Shown here in pieces: positions 58,601 to 62,961 of a DNA stretch of 64,000 nt. The notes under the pieces are model-generated. The model ran no database searches and was not told the origin of the DNA. It was given only the letters and a program-made list of their open reading frames with translations. Origin of the DNA: Chelydra serpentina (Eukaryota > Chordata > Testudines > Chelydridae); assembly GCA_037349315.1 (NCBI GenBank), contig JBAIAC010000024.1, forward strand, positions 39,095,501-39,159,500, in the 5' to 3' direction. The first letter of the stretch is position 1. Each line of letters starts with the position of its first letter. Both the position numbers and the translations under genes were made by a program.

Positions 58601-61600
58601 CCTTCCCACCGGTGCCGCTGGTCCACAGAGTCCTGCTCAAATTACGCACGGACAGGGCCTGCCTAATCCTGATCGCCCCGGCGTGGCCCAGGCAGCACTG
58701 GTACACCACTCTCCTAGAGCTCTTGGTGTCCGCCCCGATCACTCTCCCGCTGTGGCCAGACCTGATTACTCAACAGCACGGCAGGCTCCATCATCCCGAC
58801 CTGCAGTCTCTCCACCTCACAGCGTGGCTGCTGCATGGCTGAACCCGTCCGAGCTCCACTGCTCCAACCCGGTGCAACAAGTCTTGCTAAGTAACAGGAA
58901 GCCCTCTACTAGGTCTACCTACTTAGCCAAGTGGAAACGTTTTTCCTGTTGGTGCGGCCCTCGGGGTGTCATCCCTTCGCAGGTGCCGGTCCATACCATT
59001 CTGGACTACCTCCTGGCTTTGAAGGAGCAGGGTCTAGTGCTTTCCTCGCTAAAGGTCCACCTGGTGGCAATCTCGGCCTTTCACCCTGGCGAGAATGGGC
59101 ACTCGATCTTTTCCAACCCCATGGTTAGCAGGTTCCTCAAGGGGTTAGAACGTCTATACCCGTTGGTTCGCCGTCCGGTCCCCACTTGGGACCTCAACCT
59201 CGTCATTACCAGGCTCATGGGGGGCCCCATTCGAGCCTATGGCCACCTGCTCGCTCCTGTACCTCTCCTGGAAGACAGCCTTCCTCGTGGCCATCACCTT
59301 GGCGAGGCGCGTCTCTGAACTCAGAGCGCTCACTTCGGAACCCCCTTACACGGTGTTCCACAAAGACAAGGTACAGCTGCGACCACACCCGGCCGTCCTG
59401 CCCAAGGTAGTGTCGGCCTTTCATATTAACCAGGACATTTTCTGCCGGTCTTCTACCCGAAGCCGCGTGCCTCTCCAAGGGAGCAGCAACTCCATTCCTT
59501 GGATGTCTGTAGGGCCCTCGCCTTCTACATCGAGCGGACAAAGCCCTTTCGGAAAACGACTCAGCTATTCGTCGCCGTGGCAGACTGAATGAAGGGCCTC
59601 CTGGTCTCCTCCCAACACATCTCCTCCTGGATCACGTCATGCATCCAGACGTGTTATGACTTGGCTGATGTTCCCACCATGCACCCTACTGCCCACTCCA
59701 CCCGAGCTCAGGCCTCGTCCTCCACCTTCCTGGTGCACATACCTATACAGGAGATATGTAGGGCAGCAACCTGGTCATCGGTGCACACCTTTGCCACTCA
59801 CTATGCCATAGTTCAGCATTCCAGGGAGGACGCTGCCTTTGGAACAGCGGTCCTACACTCTGCAGTATCACAATCCGACCCCACCTCCTAGGCAAGGCTG
59901 GGGAGTCACCTTATTGGAATACATATGAGCAATCACTCGAAGAAGAGACGGTTACTCACCGTAGTAACTGTTGTTCTTCGAGATGTGTTGCTCATATCTA
60001 TTCCAAACCCGCCCTCCATCCCCACTGTCGGAATAGCCGGCAAGAAGGAACTGAGAGGGCGCTGGGCCGGCTGGGATATATAGCAGGCACCGCAACGGTG
60101 CCACTCCAGGGGGCGCCAGCCGGCCCACCGAGTGTTACTAGGGTAAAAGTCTTTCAACGATCGTGCACGCTGTGCGCGCACACCTAATTGGAATAGATAT
60201 GAGCAACACATCTTGAACAACAGTTACTATGGTGAGTAACCGTCTCTTCCCATATATACATACCTACCCACATAATTACTTTGTGGAGAAATTAAGTCGG
60301 TTAATGTAGTTATAAATAAATAAAATCAAAGATGAAATCTGAACAATTAAATCAATGTTGTGTTAAAAAGTAGTTCCCTCTGTTTTTCCCTCATCGGAGT
60401 CTAAGTCACAAATAACTTTCAGCACTACAGTAATTAAATAAAGATCTGGTGTGGTGCTTAGTCTTTTTCACAGTTGAAGCACTGGTTCTTGTGAAATCTG
60501 TTTGATTTGTCATTGCTTCTGGATTGAAGATCTAAACCAGACAGCCTTGTCAGGAGTTAAAATGTATGGGGTTTTGTATATGTATACTGTTTCAAGTTAA
60601 CATAACTGGTTAAAATGAATGTTTTTTTCCTTCCAGGATGCTATAGAAAACAAACTAGATTCAAAAGAATGGGCTTACTGTTCCCAGTGCCCTGCAGCCT
60701 GGAATGGTTCAGGGGCAGTAAGGTAAATTGTTACGATTTACATTCAGGATAATAATTTACTAGTCTCACTGTATTTTCTTAGGTGCATTGTATAACTTTC
60801 ATTTTGAGAAATGATGCACACTAGGGGCCGAAGCAACTATTTAGTATAAAATGAAATCTACTGAAAAACATTTAAGTTCATTTGAAATTATCTGTGGAGC
60901 TTTGCTGTTTGACCAGGGGTTCTCAAACTGGGGGTTGGGACCCCTCCAGGGGTTGCGAGGTTATTACATGGGGGGTCATGAGCTGTCAGCCTCCACCCCA
61001 AACTGCATTTTGCCTCCAGCATTTATAATGGTGTTAAATTATACAATAAAGTGTTTTTAATGTATAAGGGGGGTCACACTCAGAGGCTTGCTGTGTGAAA
61101 GGGAGGGTTCACCAGTACAAAAGTCTCTGAGAACCCCTGTGTTTGACCTTCAAGCTAGTTACTTATATAGCTCATAATTATAGTTTGTGTGCCTCCCACA
61201 TATTTAAAATAAAAATAACATCTTTCTTACTAGAATGAAATCACCTTTAGGAGAGTTAGCTTGAGTAGTTTATAAGTGGTGGTTTGTGTATGACTGTGTC
61301 TCTTGTGTGTCTGTATTAGGCTGAAGAAATGTTTGGGTTTTTTTGCATTTAGTTCAGAAAGTGACAGTTACTATCATTTTTTCTTAAGAGTGAAGTCTGT
61401 AGGCTAGGTCTGAGTTTTGTGAAAGTTCTGTCTCCCGTACTCACAAGCTTCCCCTTACTGAACAATGTAATTATCCTAGTGGAATTTAACTCTTGTGTGG
61501 AAATCAGTGGCTCGAGAGAGAGTTGATCACTGGTAGCTAGGTCCAGTCCCATGGAAGTCTTATCAGAGTGACCTTCAAATGAATTCTGTATTCAGTGGAC

Positions 61601-62961
61601 AGCTAGCATGGAGAGTATAGTGGAGGAGGGTGGGGGAGGGCAGTGTTATATATTCAGGGAATCTTTGCGTAGTACCGGTTAAAGCTTTTTTCAATGTGAG
61701 GATTCAATGTTGGATATCACAAATGTTGATCATTGTAGGCAGGTCTTTGTCTGATAGGTTGGGGCACAATTTTCTGGCTAGTCAGATTTGAAGTTGGGTG
61801 TCTTTTGGGGCATTAATAATTTGCTGACCTACTGAGGTCAATGCAGTGCAAATGTAGAGACTGTGACCTAACAGTCCTCCAGCAGCTGTACCACAACATC
61901 TGACAGTCTCTTTCAGTATTGGCCAGACACCCTTCATCATGGTGCAATTTACAGCTAGGTATTGAGAAGGCTAGGACAGTGATGTTTCTCTCACTTAAAG
62001 GAGATGAACCCTTTTAGGGGGAAAGGTGTAACTGGAACATTTGCATTCAGAATATTCAAGTTTTTCTCAGAGAAATGTAGATATATAGCCCAGGTGTATC
62101 TCAAATTTCTCACTTGCATTTACTTTTCCCTTTTGTGATTACTGTAGTTTTTAGTTACTGTAGTTTTTTATGGTGTAGTATACTTTTTTGTCCAAAAAAA
62201 AATAAAAATTAAGTAATCACGACTTCCCCTTGTAAGTCATCCAATTGTAATTAGAGTCAAACTGTGAAAAATATTTCTGATTTTCTTTGTTTTCCTGAAA
62301 TGTTTAATTGGTCAGACTTGCATGGAAATTTTATGAGACCAGGTGGGTGAGACAATATCTTGTTGGACAAGCCTCTGTTAGTGAAAGAGACAAGCTTTCA
62401 AACTGCAGAGAGCTCTTCTTCAGGTTTTGGAAAGGTAATTAGTGTCACAGCTAAATATGAGATGGAACAGATTTGTTTAGCATAAGTAGCTAACACATAT
62501 TCTAAGGGATCATTGAAGGTGAAGTAGCTCATTAACACCTCTGCTGTCAAAGGGCCAAAAACAGGGTTAGTGGGTTAGATCGTTGTAATAATAAAGACCC
62601 TGAATTTATGGTTTAAGATCATGATTTTTAGTGTCCAGCAAAGTTATGAATTTAAGCTCCCAGTCTCTTCTTTTGAAGGCTACAGCAACACTGCAAACAT
62701 GGAAATTTTCTGTCATTTTTACTAGTACATTACACTTTGTGGGTGATGAAACTAGATGCAAAATATCACTGTGCTCTTATGTGCTCAGTTTTGTTTATGA
62801 ACTATTTTACAGTGCTCGCCAGAAGTCCAAGACTAGTTACCTGGATGACCGAAAGAGCGGTTCAAAGCTTATCGTTTTTGTAATTGGAGGCATCACATAC
62901 TCTGAGATGCGCAGTGCTTATGAAGTTTCTCAAGCCTACAAATCTTGTGAAGTTATTATTG
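11110..62961 (+). CDS. STXBP3: Syntaxin-binding protein 3 (Munc18c), 18 of about 19 exons
   Basis: STXBP3 is a Sec1/Munc18 (SM) protein that binds syntaxin-4 and controls SNARE-mediated fusion at the plasma membrane, notably insulin-stimulated GLUT4 vesicle exocytosis and secretory granule release. Eighteen exons join in one open frame of 571 codons plus one base with every phase consistent. Diagnostic stretches are [119 protein letters not shown] and [13 protein letters not shown]. These agree with mammalian STXBP3 rather than STXBP1 or STXBP2 as I remember them. The human protein is 592 residues; here the N-terminus is about five residues longer and about 30 C-terminal residues lie in an exon beyond base 64000. 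No stop or frameshift is seen. Intron 9 is GC-AG. Confidence 0.95.
13560..13637. repeat. Short MITE-like inverted repeat fragment
   Basis: TTTGTTGGCAAAAGTTGCCTTTTGCCGACAAA forms a nearly perfect palindrome immediately next to TTCTCTACACTACACTA. It looks like one end of a small foldback transposon; the other end is not seen, because a different MITE begins at 13639. Confidence 0.4.
13639..14040. mobile_element. GC-rich hAT MITE, right end missing
   Basis: It begins CAGGGGTGGGCAAACTATGGGCC and contains CTCCCATTGGCCGGGAACCACG..CCAATGGGAGCTGCAGGGG, the same layout as the complete copy at 52130-52821. It runs into CATCCCTGACCTCCTCCC and then loses similarity. No matching right terminus is present. 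Confidence 0.7.
14740..15600 (+). repeat. Decayed CR1-type LINE fossil (low similarity)
   Basis: Scattered plus-strand words match the CR1 order: GTGACAGCTGGAGTGCCACAGGGGTGA (the GVPQG block) near 14845 and GGAGACCACACCTGGAGCATTATG (the RPHLEYC block) near 15441, followed by CAACCCAGAAGGCAA. The reading frame is destroyed. Confidence 0.5.
16571..16625. repeat. (CA)n microsatellite with short (TG) head
   Basis: A run of about 22 CA units follows TTGTGTGTGTTA, so the two parts can pair as a small hairpin. It is a simple repeat and probably length-polymorphic. Confidence 0.95.
18271..18561. mobile_element. Foldback MITE with two internal hairpins (copy 1)
   Basis: The termini GGGCTGGTCCACACTGG and AGTGTGGACGTAGCC are inverted. 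Two internal palindromes are visible: 18291-18359 (ATCGATCTAAGATA... TATCTTAGATCGAT) and 18462-18516 (GTTCTGGGATCGATTTAT...ATAAATCGATCCCAGAAC). A second copy with the same design is at 37558-37857. It is probably a PIF/Harbinger-type non-autonomous element. The flanks (taa / aaa) suggest a decayed 3-bp duplication. Confidence 0.75.
19128..19177 (+). CDS. STXBP3: STXBP3 exon 2
   Basis: Acceptor TTTTTAACAG, donor GTATAG; phase 1 in, phase 0 out. It encodes [17 protein letters not shown]. The first of two adjacent AGs is the one that keeps frame. Confidence 0.93.
19726..20973 (+). pseudogene. Harbinger DDE transposase (HARBI1-like) with one in-frame TGA
   Basis: The frame from ATG at 19726 to the stop at 20971-20973 would be 415 codons. 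It is broken only by TGA at 20146-20148, between TPDCY and [14 protein letters not shown]; a CGA-to-TGA CpG transition would explain it. The N-terminal part is acidic ([11 protein letters not shown]) then helical; GVGKSTV is the helix-turn-helix-like segment. The DDE_Tnp_4 catalytic residues are in place: Asp in GAIDGTH (20320), Asp in GKVHDARIF (20470), Asp in ILGDPAYPL (20584) and Glu in [15 protein letters not shown] (20692). Length and motifs fit PIF/Harbinger transposases. Translation would stop after 140 residues. Confidence 0.92.
21393..22996 (-). pseudogene. Harbinger Myb/SANT-like DNA-binding protein, two exons, one in-frame TGA
   Basis: Exon A runs 22996-22462 from ATG in [20 protein letters not shown], which has the trihelix Trp pattern ([36 protein letters not shown]). 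Exon B runs 21814-21393. Donor GCG|GTAAGC and acceptor GCCTTCCAG join in phase (G plus AT gives Asp), giving 318 codons. One TGA at 22900-22898 (after VQSQL) breaks it, again at a plausible former CGA. An acidic poly-Glu tract (about 22660-22610) and a basic/coiled-coil C-terminus ([19 protein letters not shown]) follow. In related Harbingers this protein binds the element ends and recruits the transposase. Confidence 0.85.
23520..23850. repeat. Unclassified MITE-like repeat
   Basis: The stretch ends TTTTTAATTGCAGTGTAGACATAC and contains CTGCAGTTAAAAACCCGCAGC, GCACTGCAGCCTGAGC and CTCCAGCCTGAGCCCGAAC. The GTGTAGACATAC end is like the right end of the MITE at 37558-37857 (GTGTAGACATACCC), so it is probably another Harbinger-class non-autonomous element. 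The left end is not clear. Confidence 0.4.
24706..24782. repeat. (TATG)n / (TA)n simple repeat
   Basis: Imperfect TATG, TGTA and TATA units run for about 75 bases. The apparent minus-strand open frame through it is a composition artefact. Confidence 0.9.
25020..25101 (+). CDS. STXBP3: STXBP3 exon 3
   Basis: Acceptor TATATTTAG, donor GTAAGT; phase 0 in, phase 1 out. It encodes [20 protein letters not shown] and LLAEGIT of SM domain 1. Confidence 0.93.
25180..25869. mobile_element. DNA transposon (hAT-like) with 40-bp subterminal hairpin
   Basis: The left part has a nearly perfect palindrome, TTTTAGTCACAGGTATTTTT (25189 on) against AAAAATACCTGTGACTAAAA (to 25300). Ends AAGGCTAC and GCAGCCTT are short inverted repeats, and TAATAAAT occurs just outside both. 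The body is GC-rich and contains CTCCCAATGGCCAGGAACTGCAGCCAATGGGAGCTG, shared in style with the MITEs at 13639 and 52130. Boundaries are approximate. Confidence 0.6.
26723..27096. mobile_element. Tc1/mariner-type MITE
   Basis: The ends GAGTAGAACCTCAGAGTTATGAAC and GTAACTCTGAGGTTCTACTG are inverted repeats, flanked by TA on both sides, the mariner target duplication. The AT-rich 374-bp body also repeats GTTACGAAC/GTTCAAGTTACGAAC inside each end. It has no coding capacity. Confidence 0.8.
27233..27536. mobile_element. hAT foldback MITE with 7/8 target duplication
   Basis: The termini are CAGTAGCGTAGGCAGG and GGCTACGCTACTG. Flanks are gttggcat (27225-27232) and gttggcgt (27537-27544). A GC-rich centre forms a large hairpin (CGGGTCTTCGGCGG against CCGCCGAAGACCCG). 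Confidence 0.8.
27801..28645. repeat. Unclassified turtle-type interspersed repeat
   Basis: The run from AGGCTGATTCCCCACTCTAGCACTTTGTG through TTGGTAGATGCTGCCACCACCCAAGTG and TTGCCACCAGCTAATTAAACAACGTG to AACCCTTTACAGGTAGAGCAATTAGAG reads like a repeat I associate with turtle genomes. No second copy is in this window and termini are not clear, so the class (LTR or DNA) is open. Confidence 0.4.
29983..30531. mobile_element. hAT MITE with internal duplication
   Basis: The ends are CAGGGGTCTCAAAC and GTTTGAGACCCCTG, with flanks cggtaagc and ctgtaagc (7 of 8 bases equal). Inside, the block CCAGAACAGCTGTCTGGCGGTTTC..TTTCTGGGAGGGA occurs twice (about 30079 and 30319), so the body carries an internal duplication. 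A C-run near 30041 is a simple repeat. Confidence 0.85.
30626..31479. mobile_element. Compound hAT MITE insertion (two left ends, one right end)
   Basis: The left end CAGGGGTCTCAAACATGCGGCCCGC at 30626 and the right end GTTTGAAACCCCTG at 31479 share a perfect 8-bp duplication, gtgtagaa (30618-30625 and 31480-31487). A second left end, CAGGGGTCTCAAACATGTGGCCCG, lies at 31157. About 100 bases of unrelated sequence (31055-31156) lie between the two partial copies. Confidence 0.85.
31884..31960 (+). CDS. STXBP3: STXBP3 exon 4
   Basis: Acceptor GTTTTAG, donor GTTAGT; phase 1 in, phase 0 out. It encodes [20 protein letters not shown] and ITPTKK, a strongly conserved SM-protein stretch. Confidence 0.95.
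32497..32575 (+). CDS. STXBP3: STXBP3 exon 5
   Basis: Acceptor TATCTTAAG, donor GTAAGT; phase 0 in, phase 1 out. It encodes [20 protein letters not shown] followed by YVYFTD. Confidence 0.93.
34120..34165. repeat. Small tandem duplication
   Basis: The unit AGTAGTCTTAAGGTCTA occurs twice head to tail and a third time in part (AGTAGTCTTC). It is a short local duplication with no known role. Confidence 0.85.
36415..36515 (+). CDS. STXBP3: STXBP3 exon 6
   Basis: Acceptor TTTCCCCAG, donor GTAAAC; phase 1 in, phase 0 out. It encodes [20 protein letters not shown] then [13 protein letters not shown]. The junction codon with exon 5 is ATT (Ile), where I recall Phe in human. Confidence 0.93.
36516..38915 (+). 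other. STXBP3 intron 6
   Basis: It contains the second copy of the two-hairpin MITE (37558-37857). The remainder, including the 121-codon minus-strand open frame at 37121-37486, shows nothing recognisable. Confidence 0.7.
37558..37857. mobile_element. Foldback MITE with two internal hairpins (copy 2), TTA target duplication
   Basis: The ends GGCCTGGTCCACACTGA and TAGTGTAGACATACCC are flanked by TTA at 37555-37557 and 37858-37860, a Harbinger-type duplication. The hairpins lie at 37592-37658 and 37757-37812, matching those of copy 1 in sequence and order. A GGT repeat (37577-37591) near the left end is private to this copy. Confidence 0.85.
38916..39070 (+). CDS. STXBP3: STXBP3 exon 7
   Basis: Acceptor TTGCTTAG, donor GTAGGG; phase 0 in, phase 2 out. 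It encodes [20 protein letters not shown] through [12 protein letters not shown]. Confidence 0.95.
39317..39484 (-). repeat. tRNA-derived SINE (Cry-type), full length
   Basis: On the minus strand: GATAGCTCAGTGGTTTGAGC (A box), GTTGAGAGTTCAATCC (B box region), GAGGGGGCCATTTAGGGATC, then ACTAGATGACCTCTTAAGGTCCCTTCCAACCC and ATATTCTATGACC. The CR1-like tail and tRNA-like head are both present, so this is the least damaged copy of the three. Confidence 0.88.
40236..40320 (+). repeat. Penelope-type 3' tail fragment
   Basis: GACCTGAAGAAAAGCTCTATGTAAGCTTGAAAG and GAAGTTGGTCTAATAAAAGATATTACCTCACCTACCTT match, in inverse orientation, the fragment at 62338-62430. The 'gaagaag...aaagct' layout parallels the tail of the Penelope element at 7285-9000. 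Family assignment is tentative. Confidence 0.5.
41523..41613 (+). CDS. STXBP3: STXBP3 exon 8
   Basis: Acceptor TTTCCTCCAG, donor GTAGAG; phase 2 in, phase 0 out. It encodes [20 protein letters not shown] then [11 protein letters not shown]. Confidence 0.95.
43036..43160 (+). CDS. STXBP3: STXBP3 exon 9 (followed by GC donor)
   Basis: Acceptor GTTTTTAG; phase 0 in, phase 2 out. It encodes [20 protein letters not shown] through [10 protein letters not shown], including the SM hallmark DRGFDP. The in-frame end is followed by GCAAGT, a canonical GC-type donor. Using the GT four bases later would place a TAA at the next exon's start. Confidence 0.93.
44716..44820 (+). CDS. STXBP3: STXBP3 exon 10
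   Basis: Acceptor CTGTCTGTAG, donor GTATGT; phase 2 in, phase 2 out. It encodes [20 protein letters not shown] then [15 protein letters not shown]. It carries about three more residues (GPSGKE) than the human sequence as I recall it. Confidence 0.93.
45543..45600 (+). CDS. STXBP3: STXBP3 exon 11
   Basis: Acceptor AATCTGACAG, donor GTAAGC; phase 2 in, phase 0 out. It encodes [19 protein letters not shown]. Confidence 0.92.
45855..45920 (+). CDS. STXBP3: STXBP3 exon 12
   Basis: Acceptor CTTTTCACAG, donor GTAAGC; phase 0 in and out. It encodes [20 protein letters not shown] then TK, a conserved helix of SM domain 3a. Confidence 0.95.
46850..48380 (+). mobile_element. CR1-family LINE, 5'-truncated
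   Basis: The 1.5-kb fragment begins inside the RT domain and ends with the CR1-like 3' tail GGTCCCTTCTGACCTAAAAG followed by TCTATGAG units, the short terminal repeat of CR1 elements. It lies in the same orientation as STXBP3. The 3' untranslated part (47936-48380) has the usual CR1 words (TTTGGGGTCGGGAAGGAATTTTCC, TCAGACTAGATGATCATAATGG). Confidence 0.9.
46853..47932 (+). pseudogene. CR1 ORF2 C-terminal part: reverse transcriptase, 359 codons open
   Basis: The frame is open without interruption: [11 protein letters not shown] (RT motif A), [11 protein letters not shown] (motif B region), KFADDTKLG (motif C, near 47129), [60 protein letters not shown] and [13 protein letters not shown] at the C-terminus. 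The N-terminal endonuclease is missing because of 5' truncation, so it cannot mobilise itself. The intact C-terminal frame suggests recent insertion. Confidence 0.9.
49497..49577 (+). CDS. STXBP3: STXBP3 exon 13
   Basis: Acceptor TCTCTTACAG, donor GTATGT; phase 0 in and out. It encodes [20 protein letters not shown] then KLCKTEQ. Confidence 0.95.
50548..50686 (+). CDS. STXBP3: STXBP3 exon 14
   Basis: Acceptor TAATTTAG, donor GTATGA; phase 0 in, phase 1 out. It encodes [20 protein letters not shown] through [11 protein letters not shown]. Confidence 0.95.
51130..51273 (-). repeat. tRNA-derived SINE (Cry-type), tRNA head truncated
   Basis: The minus-strand tail is complete (CTAAGGTCCCTTCCAACCCTGATATTCTATGATTCTATG) and the body GAGGGGGCCATTTAGGGATCTGGGGCAAAAATTGGGGATTGGTCC is well preserved, but the sequence stops inside the B-box side of the tRNA head (AAACCCAGGGTTGTGAGTTC). 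The break is at GGGTTTATAAGC. Confidence 0.85.
51685..51791 (+). CDS. STXBP3: STXBP3 exon 15
   Basis: Acceptor TGGCAAAAG, donor GTAAGT; phase 1 in, phase 0 out. It encodes [20 protein letters not shown] then [15 protein letters not shown]. The acceptor has a weak pyrimidine tract next to AAAAG. Confidence 0.93.
52130..52821. mobile_element. GC-rich hAT MITE, complete, perfect target duplication
   Basis: The ends are CAGGGGTGGGCAAATTTTTTGGCC and GGCCGTAGTTTGCCCTCCCCTG, flanked by identical ggttaagg (52122-52129, 52822-52829). The central CCCATTGGCCGCGG..CCTGGCCAATGGGAGCTG can fold back. Open frames inside it on both strands are composition artefacts. Confidence 0.9.
53984..54107. mobile_element. 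Small hAT MITE with perfect target duplication
   Basis: The 124-bp element has ends TAGGGTGACCAGAC and CTGGTCACCCTA, flanked by tctacata on both sides (53976-53983, 54108-54115). Confidence 0.9.
54241..54339 (+). CDS. STXBP3: STXBP3 exon 16
   Basis: Acceptor CTTTATTTAG, donor GTAAAC; phase 0 in and out. It encodes [20 protein letters not shown] then [13 protein letters not shown]. The 5' end of this exon is the least conserved part of the protein. Confidence 0.92.
54399..54846 (+). mobile_element. Penelope-like element fragment with foldback ends
   Basis: It begins GTGGTAGCCATATTAGTCTGTATCCGC and ends CATCTGATGAAGTGGGTTCTAGCCCATGAAAGCTTATGCCC and AAATAAATTTGTTAGTCTCTAAAGTGCCACAAGTACTCC. The left segment (54436-54483) is an inverted copy of the right end (54795-54846). 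The right end matches the tail of the element at 7285-9000. No coding region remains. Confidence 0.75.
55273..55450. repeat. DIRS left inverted terminal repeat
   Basis: From CTTCTTCGAGTGATTGCTCATATG through CACGATCGTTGGAAGACTTTTACCCTAG to CTCTCAGTTCCTTCTT. It is the inverse complement of the right repeat with scattered differences, but its outermost sequence (before ATTGCTCATATG) differs from the right end. Confidence 0.85.
55662..56923 (+). pseudogene. DIRS gag-like region
   Basis: The frame opening at ATG 55662 begins [20 protein letters not shown] and includes a Cys/His cluster (CLDC..H..C..H..CRIC) followed by a basic helix ([16 protein letters not shown]). It shifts frame near 55990, continues through Pro-rich sequence and an Arg/Ser-rich stretch ([20 protein letters not shown]), meets an in-frame TGA at 56672, and ends at 56923. 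DIRS gag proteins are poorly conserved, so the assignment rests on position and composition. Confidence 0.65.
57133..58842 (+). pseudogene. DIRS reverse transcriptase and RNase H region
   Basis: An open frame of about 570 codons lies after an in-frame TAA at 57130-57132. RT motifs are visible: [33 protein letters not shown] (motif A), [16 protein letters not shown] (motif B) and YLDDWLI (motif C, 57565). RNase H follows: [13 protein letters not shown] near 58063, [10 protein letters not shown], and [16 protein letters not shown] near 58232, which holds the second catalytic Asp. The DIRS-specific methylase-like C-terminal region follows ([17 protein letters not shown]). It is the best preserved part of the element. 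Confidence 0.85.
58827..59891 (+). pseudogene. DIRS tyrosine recombinase, frameshifted
   Basis: It overlaps the end of the RT frame. An N-terminal core-binding part ([39 protein letters not shown]) is in one frame. After a shift near 59230 comes [12 protein letters not shown] with the first catalytic Arg (59308). After another shift near 59450 and a TGA at 59586-59588 come HSTRAQASS (His 59694, Arg 59703) and FATHYAI with the nucleophile Tyr (59802). All members of the R-H-R-Y set are visible, but no single frame joins them. This enzyme integrates the circular DNA form. Confidence 0.8.
59912..60009. repeat. DIRS internal complementary region
   Basis: ATTGGAATACATATGAGCAATCACTCGAAGAAG is the exact inverse of the left end, and the directly following AGAGACGGTTACTCACCGTAGTAACTG through CATATCTATTCCAA is the inverse of the right end. 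The two thus meet in the order of a circle junction, as in DIRS1. Confidence 0.85.
60041..60248. repeat. DIRS right inverted terminal repeat
   Basis: It runs from AAGAAGGAACTGAGAGGGCG to ACTATGGTGAGTAACCGTCTCTT. Relative to the left repeat it has about 30 more outer bases (AACAGTTACTATGGTGAGTAACCGTCTCT), which pair with 59944-59975. Confidence 0.85.
60637..60722 (+). CDS. STXBP3: STXBP3 exon 17
   Basis: Acceptor TTCCTTCCAG, donor GTAAAT; phase 0 in, phase 2 out. It encodes [20 protein letters not shown] then AWNGSGAV. Confidence 0.95.
60914..61139. mobile_element. hAT MITE with perfect target duplication
   Basis: The ends are CAGGGGTTCTCAAAC and GAGAACCCCTG, flanked by identical tgtttgac (60906-60913, 61140-61147). 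The 226-bp body (GGGACCCCTCCAGGGGTTGCGAGG, ACATGGGGGGTCATGAGCTG) has no coding capacity. The CAGGGGTTCTCAAAC end is of the Charlie type. Confidence 0.9.
62338..62600 (-). repeat. Penelope-type tail fragment, minus orientation
   Basis: On the plus strand it reads CAGGTGGGTGAGACAATATCTTG, AAAGAGACAAGCTTTCAAACTGC and AGAGAGCTCTTCTTCAGGTTTTGG, the inverse of the fragment at 40236-40320. Decayed 3' sequence of the same repeat probably continues to about 62600. Confidence 0.5.
62813..62961 (+). CDS. STXBP3: STXBP3 exon 18 (last in window)
   Basis: Acceptor ATTTTACAG, donor GTAAGC; phase 2 in, phase 1 out. It encodes [40 protein letters not shown] and AYKSCEVII. The final exon, expected to encode roughly 30 residues, is not found before base 64000. 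Confidence 0.95.

Larger units (their letters stand above)
55273..60248 (+). mobile_element. DIRS retrotransposon, structurally complete
   Basis: Inverted terminal repeats (55273-55450 against 60041-60248) bracket gag-like, RT/RNase H and tyrosine recombinase regions in the order typical of DIRS1 elements. Just inside the right terminal repeat, 59912-60009 is complementary to the outer part of the left end and of the right end joined together, which is the internal complementary region used in the DIRS replication model to close a single-stranded circle. There is no evident target duplication, as expected of a recombinase-integrated element. Coding regions contain frameshifts and stops. It lies in sense orientation in STXBP3 intron 16. 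Confidence 0.88.
54340..60636 (+). other. STXBP3 intron 16
   Basis: The 6.3-kb intron is mainly a Penelope-like fragment (54399-54846) and a DIRS element (55273-60248). The gaps 54847-55272 and 60249-60636 are AT-rich without recognisable features. Confidence 0.85.
60723..62812 (+). other. STXBP3 intron 17
   Basis: It contains an hAT MITE (60914-61139) and a Penelope-type tail fragment (62338-62600). The sequence 61150-62330 shows no recognisable feature. Confidence 0.7.
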
